A stretch of 64,000 nucleotides of DNA from Lachnospiraceae bacterium (GTDB lineage Bacteria > Bacillota > Clostridia > Lachnospirales > Lachnospiraceae): assembly GCA_024695145.1 (NCBI GenBank), contig JAILIS010000034.1, forward strand, positions 1 to 64,000, read 5' to 3'. Below the pieces are notes generated by a model. The model worked only from the letters and a program-made list of their open reading frames with translations. It did no database searches and was not told the origin of the DNA. Positions 44,813 through 53,029 of this stretch are shown here, one piece after another; the stretch's first letter is position 1, and the number at the start of each line of letters is the position of its first letter. The position numbers and the translations under genes were made by a program.

Positions 44813-45698
44813 TAATGTCATAAGAGAGTTTTTCTTTCAGTGTATTGAGCACTCTTTTCTTGTCAGTGCTCCACAACGGAGCGATAAGATCGCGGCGGGC
44901 TCCGTCCCCAGTCATTCTGTGAATCACTATATGCTCGGGTAGAAGTTTGATACAGTCTCTTACAAGGTCGACGTACTCTTCCATCGTAAGACACTTAAAC
45001 TTCCCCCGGGCATATTCATCTGCAAGGTCTGTACCCGCAAGCACATGCAGAAGCTGTATCTTTATGCCCGAGACCGGCCCCGCACCGACATACGCCGCTG
45101 TTTGAAGCATCTCTTCCCTTGTCTCATACGGAAGTCCGAGAATGATATGAGTCACCGTCTCGATACCCCGTTCCGACAGTCTTTTTACCGCATCATCATA
45201 TACACTGAGCGCATATCCGCGTCTGATGTATTCTGCGGTACTGTCATGTATGGTCTGCAGTCCCAGTTCGATCCATACCGGTTTTCTTTTGTTGATCCGC
45301 TCAATAAGATCGAGCACATCATCCGGCAGACAGTCCGGCCTTGTTGCGATCGCAACGGCAACGATATCCGGATGACCGGCCGCTTCTTCATATATGCACC
45401 TCAGTTTATCAACGGGCGCATACGTCCCGGTAAATGCCTGAAAATATGCTATATATTTACCGGATCCTTCAGGCATTTTTCTCTTTACAAGATCCTTCCC
45501 CCGCTCTATCTGCTCGGTTACAGAATATGCCCTGTTTCCGGAAAACTCTCCGGATCCGTATCCCGAACAGAATATACATCCCCTCGTGTCTATCGATCCG
45601 TCCCGGTTTGGACATGTAAATCCGCCGTCAAGAGCGATCCTGTAAACCTTGCATCCGAAACGCTGTCTGAAATACTGATTGGCCGTTCTGTTTCTCAT
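44799..45698 (-). CDS. TIGR01212-type radical SAM protein (YtqA-like)
   Basis: The 299-residue product has DGGFTCPNRDGSIDTRGC and then IFC near residues 24-45, the unusual cysteine spacing of this radical SAM family. GLQTIHDSTAEYIRRGY near 142 and HIILGLPYETREEM near 180 are further family marks. The biological role is not firmly known. It overlaps the MATE gene by 4 bp. Confidence 0.88.
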   Translation of the reverse strand: MRNRTANQYFRQRFGCKVYRIALDGGFTCPNRDGSIDTRGCIFCSGYGSGEFSGNRAYSVTEQIERGKDLVKRKMPEGSGKYIAYFQAFTGTYAPVDKLRCIYEEAAGHPDIVAVAIATRPDCLPDDVLDLIERINKRKPVWIELGLQTIHDSTAEYIRRGYALSVYDDAVKRLSERGIETVTHIILGLPYETREEMLQTAAYVGAGPVSGIKIQLLHVLAGTDLADEYARGKFKCLTMEEYVDLVRDCIKLLPEHIVIHRMTGDGARRDLIAPLWSTDKKRVLNTLKEKLSYDIINPD

Positions 45699-47053
45699 GC
45701 CCTTTCATGCTCCGTTATCATGGCATTATCCTGCCACTTACCGCTCAGATAATATGTCCAAGTGATAAGGCAGCCCACCCCGAAGCCGAACAGTCCGTTC
45801 CACCAGATTATCGTATGACCAAAGACCGGACTGTGCTGAAAAAGGTACGTTACAAGAACTCTCGTGCCGAGCGCTCCCGTTGCCACGACCGTCGGTACAC
45901 CGCTGTGATTGGATCCCTGAAACGCACCGAACAGCGGCACATATGCCGCAAGGATGATATTGATAAATGCAACCGTTCTCAAATGCGACATACAGTAAAC
46001 AGCTGCCCGGTCCGATAGTGCAAAGAGTGTGATGATACGGTCAGCGAAGATCCAGACCGCTCCCGAAATGCAAAGCGTCATCAGAAGCGAGATCATTACC
46101 GTCTGCCTGACGCCCGTCCGTACCCGCCTGATCTTCCCGGCACCGATATTCTGTCCCGTGTATGTTGCAAGAGTTGTCTGGAATGCATTACACGGAAGAT
46201 TTAAATACATCTCGATCCTCTGACCGACCGTGAATGAAGCAGTCATGGCCTGTCCGAATCCGTTTACGGCTCTTTGGATAAAAGTAAGACCGAACGATAC
46301 AACGATGAGCTGCAGAGCTATCGGAAATCCGATTTTTACCGTCTTTTTCGCATGATCCGTGTTCCATCTGTATTCAGAGAGTCTGAAGCGGAATAACGGA
46401 TACTTCCGCGTCATATAAAGATATGCAGCCACAAAACAGGCAGCCTGTGAGATGACAGTCGCTATGGCAGCCCCCGCTACCCCCATGTGAAGCATCGCAA
46501 CAAACAACATATCCAGCCCGATGTTTATCGCAGACGCAGTCAGCAGAAAATACAGCGTCGCCGCGCTGTCTCCGATCGCCCTTAAAATAGACGAGAAAAT
46601 ATTGTATCCGAACTGGAAGATCAGTCCGACAGAATATATCCGGAAGTAAATAACGGTAAGGTCGAGAAAATCATCAGGCACACCCACAAGGTGCGTATAT
46701 GCCGGTCTTGCGATCAGTATTCCTACTGCCATGGATACAACACCCATCCCGATGATCATCAGGATACCGGTGGACGCATTTTCCCTGACAAGCTTCGTAT
46801 TCCCCGCACCGTAGTGCTGTGCGACAACCACTCCGTTTCCCGAGGAAAATCCGATAGCTATGGCAAGAAATAAAAAGGCAAAGCTTCCTGTCGTGCCGAC
46901 AGCAGACAGTGCATCCTCGCCGGAAAAATTACCGACGATAATGGCATCGACAGTATTATACAATTGTTGAAGAAGGGACCCCGCCAGAACCGGCATCGCG
47001 AACCGCAGAATATGCTTCCACGGTGTTCCCTCCGTCATAGATCTACCATGCAT
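45695..47053 (-). CDS. MATE family efflux transporter
   Basis: The 452-residue membrane protein has twelve hydrophobic segments in two similar halves. RFAMPVLAGSLLQQLYNTVDAIIVG near 16-40 and the matching FPIALQLIVVSFGLTFI near 245 are MATE signatures. It uses a cation gradient to export organic compounds. The substrate is unknown. Confidence 0.93.
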   Translation of the reverse strand: MHGRSMTEGTPWKHILRFAMPVLAGSLLQQLYNTVDAIIVGNFSGEDALSAVGTTGSFAFLFLAIAIGFSSGNGVVVAQHYGAGNTKLVRENASTGILMIIGMGVVSMAVGILIARPAYTHLVGVPDDFLDLTVIYFRIYSVGLIFQFGYNIFSSILRAIGDSAATLYFLLTASAINIGLDMLFVAMLHMGVAGAAIATVISQAACFVAAYLYMTRKYPLFRFRLSEYRWNTDHAKKTVKIGFPIALQLIVVSFGLTFIQRAVNGFGQAMTASFTVGQRIEMYLNLPCNAFQTTLATYTGQNIGAGKIRRVRTGVRQTVMISLLMTLCISGAVWIFADRIITLFALSDRAAVYCMSHLRTVAFINIILAAYVPLFGAFQGSNHSGVPTVVATGALGTRVLVTYLFQHSPVFGHTIIWWNGLFGFGVGCLITWTYYLSGKWQDNAMITEHERA

Positions 47054-47095
47054 TTATTCAAAACACCCGTCAGTTCAGTCTTCTAAGGACATGAT

Positions 47096-49054
47096 CTAAT
47101 CCTCGATCAGGATCCTGCCTTGTCCGTACGGATCACTGTACTCGCTGCCGATTGTACCGCCGAGATCTTCCACTATGTAATCGATAAGAACCTCGTTATC
47201 AAGACCAGCATCCTCATCAACGATCGTGGCATTGTCAAACGCCGTATACCCGCTTCCGTTTTTCAGCAGTATGAATTCGTTTCCGGCTATGGTATATTTT
47301 GCTTTCGGATCGAGCGGTTTATCACCGATCATGATGTCGTAAACGCGGCGCTCTCCGCTTATCCCTTTCATCATATTGTTTTCATCCCTAATACATCCGC
47401 TTTTAACTGATGTGTCGACTTTAAAAGTCATCCCGGAAACCTGAAGAAATCCTCCTTCATCATTCGGAGTGGATCTGCAGCTCCATTCAAGAGCATCCTC
47501 TATCTGCTGTCCCGTAACTTCTATCACCACATTCTTGTTTCCGTACGGATGAACATTCATGATATCTCCGTATGTGATGTCACCCTTGTCTATATCCTCT
47601 CTTACACCTCCGCCGTTTACAATGCCTATATCGGCACCGGAGCGGATCCGTACCGCATCCGCACACAGATCGCCCAGATTTGTCTCACGGTGTCTGACAA
47701 TACGGAGCGGATAACCGAGTTCATCCTTCTGAACGGGATCATCGATCATAAGTGAAACATCACTTTCTGCTACAACACGTTTTGTCTCTTCCGCTATACG
47801 CTTCTGAGCATCTTCTAGAACTTCCGTGATGCCATTGCTGATATTGAGAAGTTCGGGAACGCTTTCCTGATTTTCCCACACCCATACCCCTGTGTCTGTT
47901 GTTCCGTCTTTGGCTTTGATATGGCTGTATCCTATTGTATTGAACTTATATCCGCATGCGATCCGCGTAACATCCATGCCTTCCTTGTTCTTTATCACCA
48001 TCTTTTCATTGTCATGACTGTGGCCGTCAAGAACCACATCTATTCCCGAGGTGTTTTTTATGAGATCCATGCAGTTGTATGGAGACTGAGCTTTTTCATT
48101 TCCGATATGTGTCATCAAATATACATAATCGGCGTCTTCAGCGGTTGCCGCATCAACGGCATCCTGAACGGCCGAATACAACTGACTGCCGTCTCCCTGT
48201 TTGAATCCGTATATATATTTTCCGTTCTCATCCTGAAAAGTCTTCGGTGCATTTGATGTAAATGTCTTCGGAGTCGTCACTCCAACAAATGCGATCTTTT
48301 TTCCGCCCGCCTCTTTTATAAGATACGGCTCAAAGACCGGCTTGCCGTCTTTTGTAATATTACAGCTGATGTATGGAAATTCAGCAAGTTCATCATATTT
48401 TAAAAACTCATCGATACCGTAATCAAACTCATGATTTCCCGGGATCGCGATATCGTATCCTACTGCGTTCATTATCGGTATGATGGCTTCACCTTTTGTA
48501 ACGGTTCCTATAGGTTCTCCCTGAACATGATCTCCGTTATCAACGAGTATGACATCGCATCCCTGTGCCCTGAGATTTTCCACTACCTGAACTAGTCCGA
48601 CATATCCGAATCCCCGGTCAATACCACAGTGAACATCTGATGTGCATATGATGTATATATCCTTCTCCGGAAGCGCCGGGGCATCATCATTTGCGTTATC
48701 TTCACTCTTCTCGGCCGCGGCAGTTTTGCCATCTTCTTTCCCGGTCGCACTGTCATTTTCGGCCGCAGCTTCGCCCTCGCTCTTCCCGGTCGCGCTGTCA
48801 TTTTCGGCCGTCGCTTCGCCCTCGCTCTTCCCGGTCGCATTGTCATTTTCGGCCGCAGCAGGCTCCTGCACGATCTCCTGCGTCTTCTGCGGATTCTCAG
48901 CCATCGCCCCTACAAGCTGTGCGATCTGCTGCGGATCTGCATTACAGCCAGAAAGCACAGTAGCCATGAGCAGAATAACCGCACATACTACAGTACTAAT
49001 TCTTGCTTTTCTTGTTTTTCTTGTTTTTCTTGTTTTTCCCGTCTTTTGTTTCAT
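47096..49054 (-). CDS. 5'-nucleotidase/UDP-sugar hydrolase family lipoprotein
   Basis: The 652-residue product has a Lys/Arg/Thr-repeat n-region, a hydrophobic stretch and lipobox VLSGC, so it should be membrane-anchored outside. A low-complexity spacer with three near-identical 15-residue repeats (AENDSATGKSEGEA type, near 66-115) follows. The metallophosphatase domain has TSDVHCG, NGDHVQGE, GNHEFDYG and LDGHSHD. The C-terminal 5'-nucleotidase domain has ETNLGDLCADAVR and IVNGGGVRED. It may feed nucleosides to the importer at 19-24 kb. An extended -10 lies at 49131-49139. Confidence 0.9.
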   Translation of the reverse strand: MKQKTGKTRKTRKTRKARISTVVCAVILLMATVLSGCNADPQQIAQLVGAMAENPQKTQEIVQEPAAAENDNATGKSEGEATAENDSATGKSEGEAAAENDSATGKEDGKTAAAEKSEDNANDDAPALPEKDIYIICTSDVHCGIDRGFGYVGLVQVVENLRAQGCDVILVDNGDHVQGEPIGTVTKGEAIIPIMNAVGYDIAIPGNHEFDYGIDEFLKYDELAEFPYISCNITKDGKPVFEPYLIKEAGGKKIAFVGVTTPKTFTSNAPKTFQDENGKYIYGFKQGDGSQLYSAVQDAVDAATAEDADYVYLMTHIGNEKAQSPYNCMDLIKNTSGIDVVLDGHSHDNEKMVIKNKEGMDVTRIACGYKFNTIGYSHIKAKDGTTDTGVWVWENQESVPELLNISNGITEVLEDAQKRIAEETKRVVAESDVSLMIDDPVQKDELGYPLRIVRHRETNLGDLCADAVRIRSGADIGIVNGGGVREDIDKGDITYGDIMNVHPYGNKNVVIEVTGQQIEDALEWSCRSTPNDEGGFLQVSGMTFKVDTSVKSGCIRDENNMMKGISGERRVYDIMIGDKPLDPKAKYTIAGNEFILLKNGSGYTAFDNATIVDEDAGLDNEVLIDYIVEDLGGTIGSEYSDPYGQGRILIED

Positions 49055-49130
49055 TTCATGCCCTGCCTATATATTATTGATCATATGCTTCTTGCTCATA
49101 CCCTCTCTTTTCCGTATTTCTGATGTTCCT

Positions 49131-49139
49131 ATAGTATCA
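49131..49139 (-). promoter_or_regulatory. Extended -10 promoter of the nucleotidase gene
   Basis: TGATACTAT on the minus strand, 77 bp before the ATG. No clear -35. It lies between the gene and repeat array 1. Confidence 0.4.
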
Positions 49140-49185
49140 CAATTCTTCAGTATTGCTAAACACTTTTTCCCTGACTGTGAATTCC

Positions 49186-49557
49186 CGATGCCTTATCAGT
49201 CTCTGCAGCGCGCTTCCCGGCATCGATTTCTTAATTATTGCAATTTCCGATGCTCTGCTCACCTCTGCAGCTTCCCTCCAGGCATCGATTTCTTGATTTT
49301 TGCAATTCCCGATGCCCTGCTTGTATCTGCAGCACGCCTCCCGGCATCGATTTCTTAATTATTGCAATTTCCGATGCCTTATCCGTCTCTACACCACGCC
49401 TCCAGGCATCGATTTCTTAATTATTGCAATTTCCGATGCCTTATCCGTCTCTACACCACGCCTTCCGGCATCGATTTCTTAATTAACGCAATTCCCGATG
49501 CTCAGCTCACCTCTACAGCTTCCCTCCAGGCATCGATTTATCAATTAATTCAGGCAA
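49186..49557. repeat. Array 1: six tandem 62-bp hairpin repeats
   Basis: Six units of exactly 62 bp begin at 49186, 49248, 49310, 49372, 49434 and 49496. Each has CGATGCC and GGCATCG arms able to pair, a semi-conserved 26-27-nt loop with a CTCTGCAGC-like centre, and a linker ATTTCTTAATTATTGCAATT. The array starts about 50 bp before the nucleotidase promoter region and ends 11 bp from the stop of the nuclease gene. No gene is visible in it, apart from short frames that shift at every unit. Confidence 0.9.
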
Positions 49558-49568
49558 AAATCGCCTGC

Positions 49569-50405
49569 CTATAACAGATGTCTTTTTATAACACTTTCAA
49601 TTTCATCTGTACCTAGTGGGTCTGTCGAGGTCTCTTCGGTAATAATCAGATTATCACCAGGTATTATTCCGTTTTTTCTGTATTGTTTTGCTTTGTATAC
49701 AGCCTGTCTGGCATAATCCTTGTCGTCCATCATTCCGCGATGTTCCCAATAAAGAGCCTTCCTTTTTCTTACATTAAGAACGGTAAAATCCGGATAGACA
49801 GTTCTGCTGCCGATTTTCAGAGTTATCGGACATTCGTATTTATATGGCACTCCATATTGATCCAACATATTAGCTATAGCAAGCTCTGATTTTGACCTGA
49901 CCCGTTCCTTTCTCTTTGTCTCATAATAGGGGAGATATTCAGCAACAGGTTTACCGACATATTCGACTTGCTGCCATTGTGTCTTATAATCTTCATCGGA
50001 AATATCTATCGGATTTATCATTCTTTTGATCTCGGCAGGATTATCAGAATACATCTTGCGGATACGCTCAATGATATTATCCGATTTGCATAACAGGAAT
50101 TCCAGATTATGCAGTTCCGAGTTCAGTGCTTTGACTACCTTTTCATCATATGCTTTCTGAGTATACTTTATGATTTTCCCGGTTTCTTTTTTAGAAATAT
50201 AAACACCACTTTTATCAGACTTATTTTTCCTTAGATAGAATTGAACTCTTTTGCCGGCCTTAACAATATGTGTTTTCCCTTCAGGAGCACCAATCAGGGC
50301 CTGTTCCCGATCTTTCATTATCTTGAACAGTTCATCATACCTCCTTGCCGCTTCTTCATACATTTCAGTTGTTTTGATCAGTTTGTTGTTCTGGATCTCT
50401 GTCAT
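49569..50405 (-). CDS. PD-(D/E)XK-like nuclease protein between two repeat arrays
   Basis: The 278-residue product starts at ATG 50405 after AAGGAG; an ATG five codons upstream overlaps that site. The first 160 residues are charged and helical. The C-terminal part has RSKSELAIANMLDQYG (Glu near 174), TVYPDFTVLN (Asp near 206) and LYWEHRGMMDD (Glu near 221). These are the spaced acids of the PD-(D/E)XK nuclease fold, with His in place of the usual Lys. Many Firmicutes carry similar unnamed proteins. It lies tightly between array 1 (downstream) and array 2 (upstream). No partner gene, transposase or restriction gene is close. Confidence 0.7.
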   Translation of the reverse strand: MTEIQNNKLIKTTEMYEEAARRYDELFKIMKDREQALIGAPEGKTHIVKAGKRVQFYLRKNKSDKSGVYISKKETGKIIKYTQKAYDEKVVKALNSELHNLEFLLCKSDNIIERIRKMYSDNPAEIKRMINPIDISDEDYKTQWQQVEYVGKPVAEYLPYYETKRKERVRSKSELAIANMLDQYGVPYKYECPITLKIGSRTVYPDFTVLNVRKRKALYWEHRGMMDDKDYARQAVYKAKQYRKNGIIPGDNLIITEETSTDPLGTDEIESVIKRHLL

Positions 50406-50445
50406 TTCTTTCTCCTTCATATAATTGCGAGTTTTGGTTATTTTT

Positions 50446-50912
50446 CGATGCTCTGCTCGCTTCTACAGTTTGCTTCCCGGCATCGATTTCTTGATTTTGG
50501 GGATTCCCGATGCCCAGCTCGCTTCTGCAGCACGTCTTCCGGCATCGATTTCTTGATTTTGGGGATTCCCGATGCCCGCGGCGTCCCTGCAGCTTGCCTT
50601 CCGGCATCTATTTCTTGATTTTGGGGATTTCCGATGCCCGACCGGTCCCTACAGCTTGCCTTCCGGCATCTATTTCTTGATTTTGGGGATTTCCGATGCC
50701 CAGCTCGCTTCTGCAGCACGTCTTCCGGCATCGATTTCTTGATTTTGTAGATTCCCGATGCCCGACCGGTCCCTGCAGCTTGCTTCCCGGCATCTATTTC
50801 TTGATTTTGGGGATTTCCGATGCCCAGCTCGCTTCTGCAGCACGTCTTCAGGCATCGATTTTCTTGAATTTAGGGATTCCCGATGCCCGAAAATCATTCC
50901 CATTGCATCGGA
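50446..50912. repeat. Array 2: seven tandem hairpin repeats plus a partial eighth
   Basis: Units begin at 50446, 50508, 50570, 50632, 50694, 50756 and 50818 (62 bp each; the last is 63 bp), with a degenerate end unit at 50881. Arms are CGATGCC/GGCATCG, sometimes GGCATCT. The linker is ATTTCTTGATTTTGGGGATT, unlike that of array 1. Loops fall in two classes: CAGCTCGCTTCTGCAGCACG at units 2, 5 and 7, and ACCGGTCCCT(G/A)CAGCTTGC at units 4 and 6. The array ends about 40 bp before the nuclease start, so it forms the region where that gene's leader or promoter must be. Confidence 0.9.
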
Positions 50913-50918
50913 AACAGA

Positions 50919-51383
50919 TCAGATTATCAGATTGTCAGACCTCCGGATCTTCCCGGATCGGTGTCTTCTGCCCTCTTTCCCGATACCGTATAGGGGAAAG
51001 ATTTTATACCGCGCCTTTTGCGTGTTTGCCATGTACGCGGCGGGACACCTGTCCTGACATTGATGGTTGTTTGTTTTTCGATATGACTGCAAATGAAAAA
51101 CAAGTGACAATATTCTATCGTGAATTGTACAACTTTTCAAGCAAATAGAACTCAAAAAAGATATGGGGTTGATCACAAAGCAGAGAATACCGAACACGGT
51201 CATGGGACAGTATCTTATGGCACTTTTAAGGATTGTGAAGAGTGCATCTCTTGTAATGAGATAATACAGTGATATGACAAAGAAAATCACACCTACCGAT
51301 ACAGAGTATTTCAGGCCGGTGTGCTTCTCCTCTTTCTCATGGACGCCCGCCTTATAGATCAGGCCAGTCAGCACCCACAGCAA
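50919..51383 (-). CDS. Doubtful small membrane protein, probably degraded
   Basis: The frame codes for up to 154 residues from a TTG. Two or three hydrophobic segments are clear (YSVSVGVIFFVISLYYLI near 26-43, TVFGILCFVINPISFL near 62-77). The last 70 residues are polar, Arg/Lys-rich and do not look like a folded domain. The frame is the same as that of the double-glycine precursor just upstream and begins 24 bp after its stop. No ribosome binding site is obvious. It could be the remnant of a RiPP-associated membrane gene. Confidence 0.35.
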   Translation of the reverse strand: MLWVLTGLIYKAGVHEKEEKHTGLKYSVSVGVIFFVISLYYLITRDALFTILKSAIRYCPMTVFGILCFVINPISFLSSICLKSCTIHDRILSLVFHLQSYRKTNNHQCQDRCPAAYMANTQKARYKIFPLYGIGKEGRRHRSGKIRRSDNLII

Positions 51384-51407
51384 TATAACAATAACAGCGA
51401 CATATAT

Positions 51408-51647
51408 TTAATATGGGGCGCTTTCTTCTTTACAAGTACCGTGCTTCCTCCTTTTTCCACCGGCTGCCCGATTAAGTGCTTCTGCATCAAGTTCCACATC
51501 CGCAAATTCGTCAAGGAATGCTTCTGCTTCCTCGGCAGTAACCTCGATCCCGTGTTCTTCGGCAAGCTTAATTATCTCCTATGCGTTCTTGCACTGCCCG
51601 GCTGCATCAAGCAACTCCTTTGTGATCTCTTTTCCTTTGTACTGCAT
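51408..51647 (-). pseudogene. Nif11-like double-glycine RiPP precursor with an in-frame TAG
   Basis: The frame starts at ATG 51647 after GGAGGAAAACAT, a strong ribosome binding site. It reads MQYKGKEITKELLDAAGQCK, then NA, TAG (51581-51579), then EIIKLAEEHGIEVTAEEAEA, FLDEFADVELDAEALNRAAGG and a short Lys/Cys/Tyr-rich end. EIIxLAxExGIEVTxEEA is the Nif11-like leader pattern, and ELDAEALNRAAGG is a classic double-glycine cleavage site. The codon at the stop is normally acidic in such leaders, so one GAG-to-TAG change would explain it. The product as written would be a 22-residue stub. No lanthionine or maturation gene is nearby. Confidence 0.65.
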
Positions 51648-51672
51648 ATGTTTTCCTCCTTCCAGTCTTAAC

Positions 51673-51728
51673 GTCGCGCCATTTTATGAACACTTCGTGT
51701 TAGCGTACCTGCGTAGAGACCCCACTTC
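51673..51728 (-). repeat. Dispersed structured element, copy D (degenerate)
   Basis: On the plus strand GTCGCGCCAT matches copy B, followed by ACAC-TTC-GTGT and a CCCACTTC block. On the minus strand the loop is GAA. It lies between an extended -10 promoter and the double-glycine precursor, so it is in the 5' leader of that gene. Pairing of the outer stem is weaker than in the other copies. Confidence 0.5.
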
Positions 51729-51749
51729 CAGCGAACATCGCGTGATTTA

Positions 51750-51899
51750 TTATACCATAACAAGACGTAATAATCGAACACTGACGCTGCAATACTTGAT
51801 AAACCGACCGATCATTGCATGCTCCGGTCCGCGAAAAACGATGTATGACAAGGCCAGGGCGATCAGGACAACAGGCAGGGTAAACACGAAAGAGTACAT
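51750..51899 (-). CDS. Candidate 49-residue membrane peptide coupled to guaA
   Basis: An ATG overlaps the guaA stop as TAATG (51901-51897), the classic layout for translational coupling. The product begins MYSFVFTLPVVLIALALSYI, one membrane helix, and continues with a basic tail rich in Arg. It has no recognised relatives. The same DNA contains TGGTATAAT near its end, the promoter for the next locus, so the frame could be fortuitous. Confidence 0.35.
   Translation of the reverse strand: MYSFVFTLPVVLIALALSYIVFRGPEHAMIGRFIKYCSVSVRLLRLVMV
51752..51760 (-). promoter_or_regulatory. Extended -10 promoter before the double-glycine precursor
   Basis: The minus strand reads TGGTATAAT, a perfect -10 with TG extension, about 105 bp before the precursor ATG. 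The leader contains copy D of the dispersed element. Confidence 0.5.
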
Positions 51900-52876
51900 T
51901 ATTCGTACTCTATTGTTGCAGGGCCTTTTGTTGACAGGTCATAAAGCACGCGGTTGACACCTTTTACTTCAGCGAATATTCTGTCACGTATCTTCTTTAA
52001 CAGCTCGTACGGGATCTCTTCAATTGTTGCGGCAGTTGCGTCAACGGAATTGACCGCCCGGATGATGACCATCCAGTCGTCTGTACGCCTGCCGTCCTTT
52101 ATTCCCGTTGATGTGAACGGAGGTACAACGGTAAAGTACTGCCATACTTTTCCTTCAAGGCCTGCTGCCGCAAACTCCTCGCGAAGTATCGCATCCGATT
52201 CCCTGACGGCCTCAAGGCGGTCACGTGTTATGGCTCCCACGCATCGTACACCGAGCCCGGGACCCGGGAAAGGCTGACGATAAACCATGTTGTCCGGAAG
52301 GCCGAGCTGCTTTCCTACAACACGCACCTCGTCTTTGTATAAGTATTTAACGGGTTCAACAAGTTCAAAATCAAGCTCCTTCGGAAGTCCTCCGACATTA
52401 TGATGAGCCTTGACCCCGTCTGATTCGAGTATGTCGGGATATATCGTTCCCTGAGCCAGGAATCTGATCCCCGAAAGCTTGTCAGCTTCTTCTGCAAACA
52501 CATCAATGAATTCCTTGCCGATTATCTTGCGCTTCTGCTCGGGATCGGAAACACCTGCGAGTTTATCAAGAAATCTGTCGACAGCATCAACATATATCAG
52601 GTTTGCATCCATCTGATTTTTAAACACATCTATAACCTGCTCGGGTTCACCCTTTCTGAGCAGTCCGTGATTAACATGAACGCACACGAGATTCTTTCCT
52701 ATCGCTTTTATCAGAAGAGCCGCAACTACAGATGAATCGACTCCTCCCGAAAGCGCGAGCAGTACTTTCGAATCTCCCACCTGCTCTTTAAGTGCCTTTA
52801 TCTGATCATCGATAAAAGCCTGTGCTGCCGCAGCATCAGTTATTCTCTTGAGTGTTTCCGGACGCAGATCTGCCAT
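51899..52876 (-). CDS. guaA: GMP synthase, ATP-pyrophosphatase subunit only
   Basis: The 325-residue product converts XMP to GMP. The ATP pyrophosphatase P-loop is LLALSGGVDSSVVAAL near residue 41, and the dimerisation domain contains RQPFPGPGLGVRCVG near 205 and the terminal KGPATIEYE. The usual glutamine amidotransferase domain of about 190 residues is missing. The ATG follows AAGGAGATTAAGAC and the upstream DNA is a promoter region, so it is not a truncated frame. Ammonia must come from a separate subunit or from solution. Confidence 0.93.
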   Translation of the reverse strand: MADLRPETLKRITDAAAAQAFIDDQIKALKEQVGDSKVLLALSGGVDSSVVAALLIKAIGKNLVCVHVNHGLLRKGEPEQVIDVFKNQMDANLIYVDAVDRFLDKLAGVSDPEQKRKIIGKEFIDVFAEEADKLSGIRFLAQGTIYPDILESDGVKAHHNVGGLPKELDFELVEPVKYLYKDEVRVVGKQLGLPDNMVYRQPFPGPGLGVRCVGAITRDRLEAVRESDAILREEFAAAGLEGKVWQYFTVVPPFTSTGIKDGRRTDDWMVIIRAVNSVDATAATIEEIPYELLKKIRDRIFAEVKGVNRVLYDLSTKGPATIEYE

Positions 52877-52880
52877 GTCT

Positions 52881-52985
52881 TAATCTCCTTTTCCTGTTAT
52901 CCGACCGTTCTTTTGATAACGGTCTGCTGTCTTTTCAATTCAGTTAAAAATCATAACATATTATATCCTATATTTCCATTGTCAA
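52881..52985 (-). promoter_or_regulatory. guaA promoter and leader hairpin
   Basis: TTGACA (52985-52980) with TAATAT after 16 bp; a second TTGACA lies 18 bp further upstream as a direct repeat of GTTTTGACA. The leader forms GACCGTT-ATCAAAA-GAACGGTC between the promoter and the ribosome binding site. There is no T run and no purine riboswitch core. Confidence 0.5.
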
Positions 52986-53029
52986 AACTATCGACACTGT
53001 CAAAACTTATGACCCTGTCCCGGTTCTTC

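Noticed and set aside
50365..50903. Several Arg/Lys-rich open frames on the minus strand of array 2
   Set aside because: They are the same repeat read in three frames because 62 is not a multiple of three. No ribosome binding sites, and their composition is that of the repeat.
49186..50912. CRISPR arrays
   Set aside because: The 62-bp period could be read as 36-bp repeat plus 26-bp spacer with palindromic repeat ends. The 'spacers' resemble each other closely, some are identical, and there are no cas genes. It is a tandem hairpin repeat.
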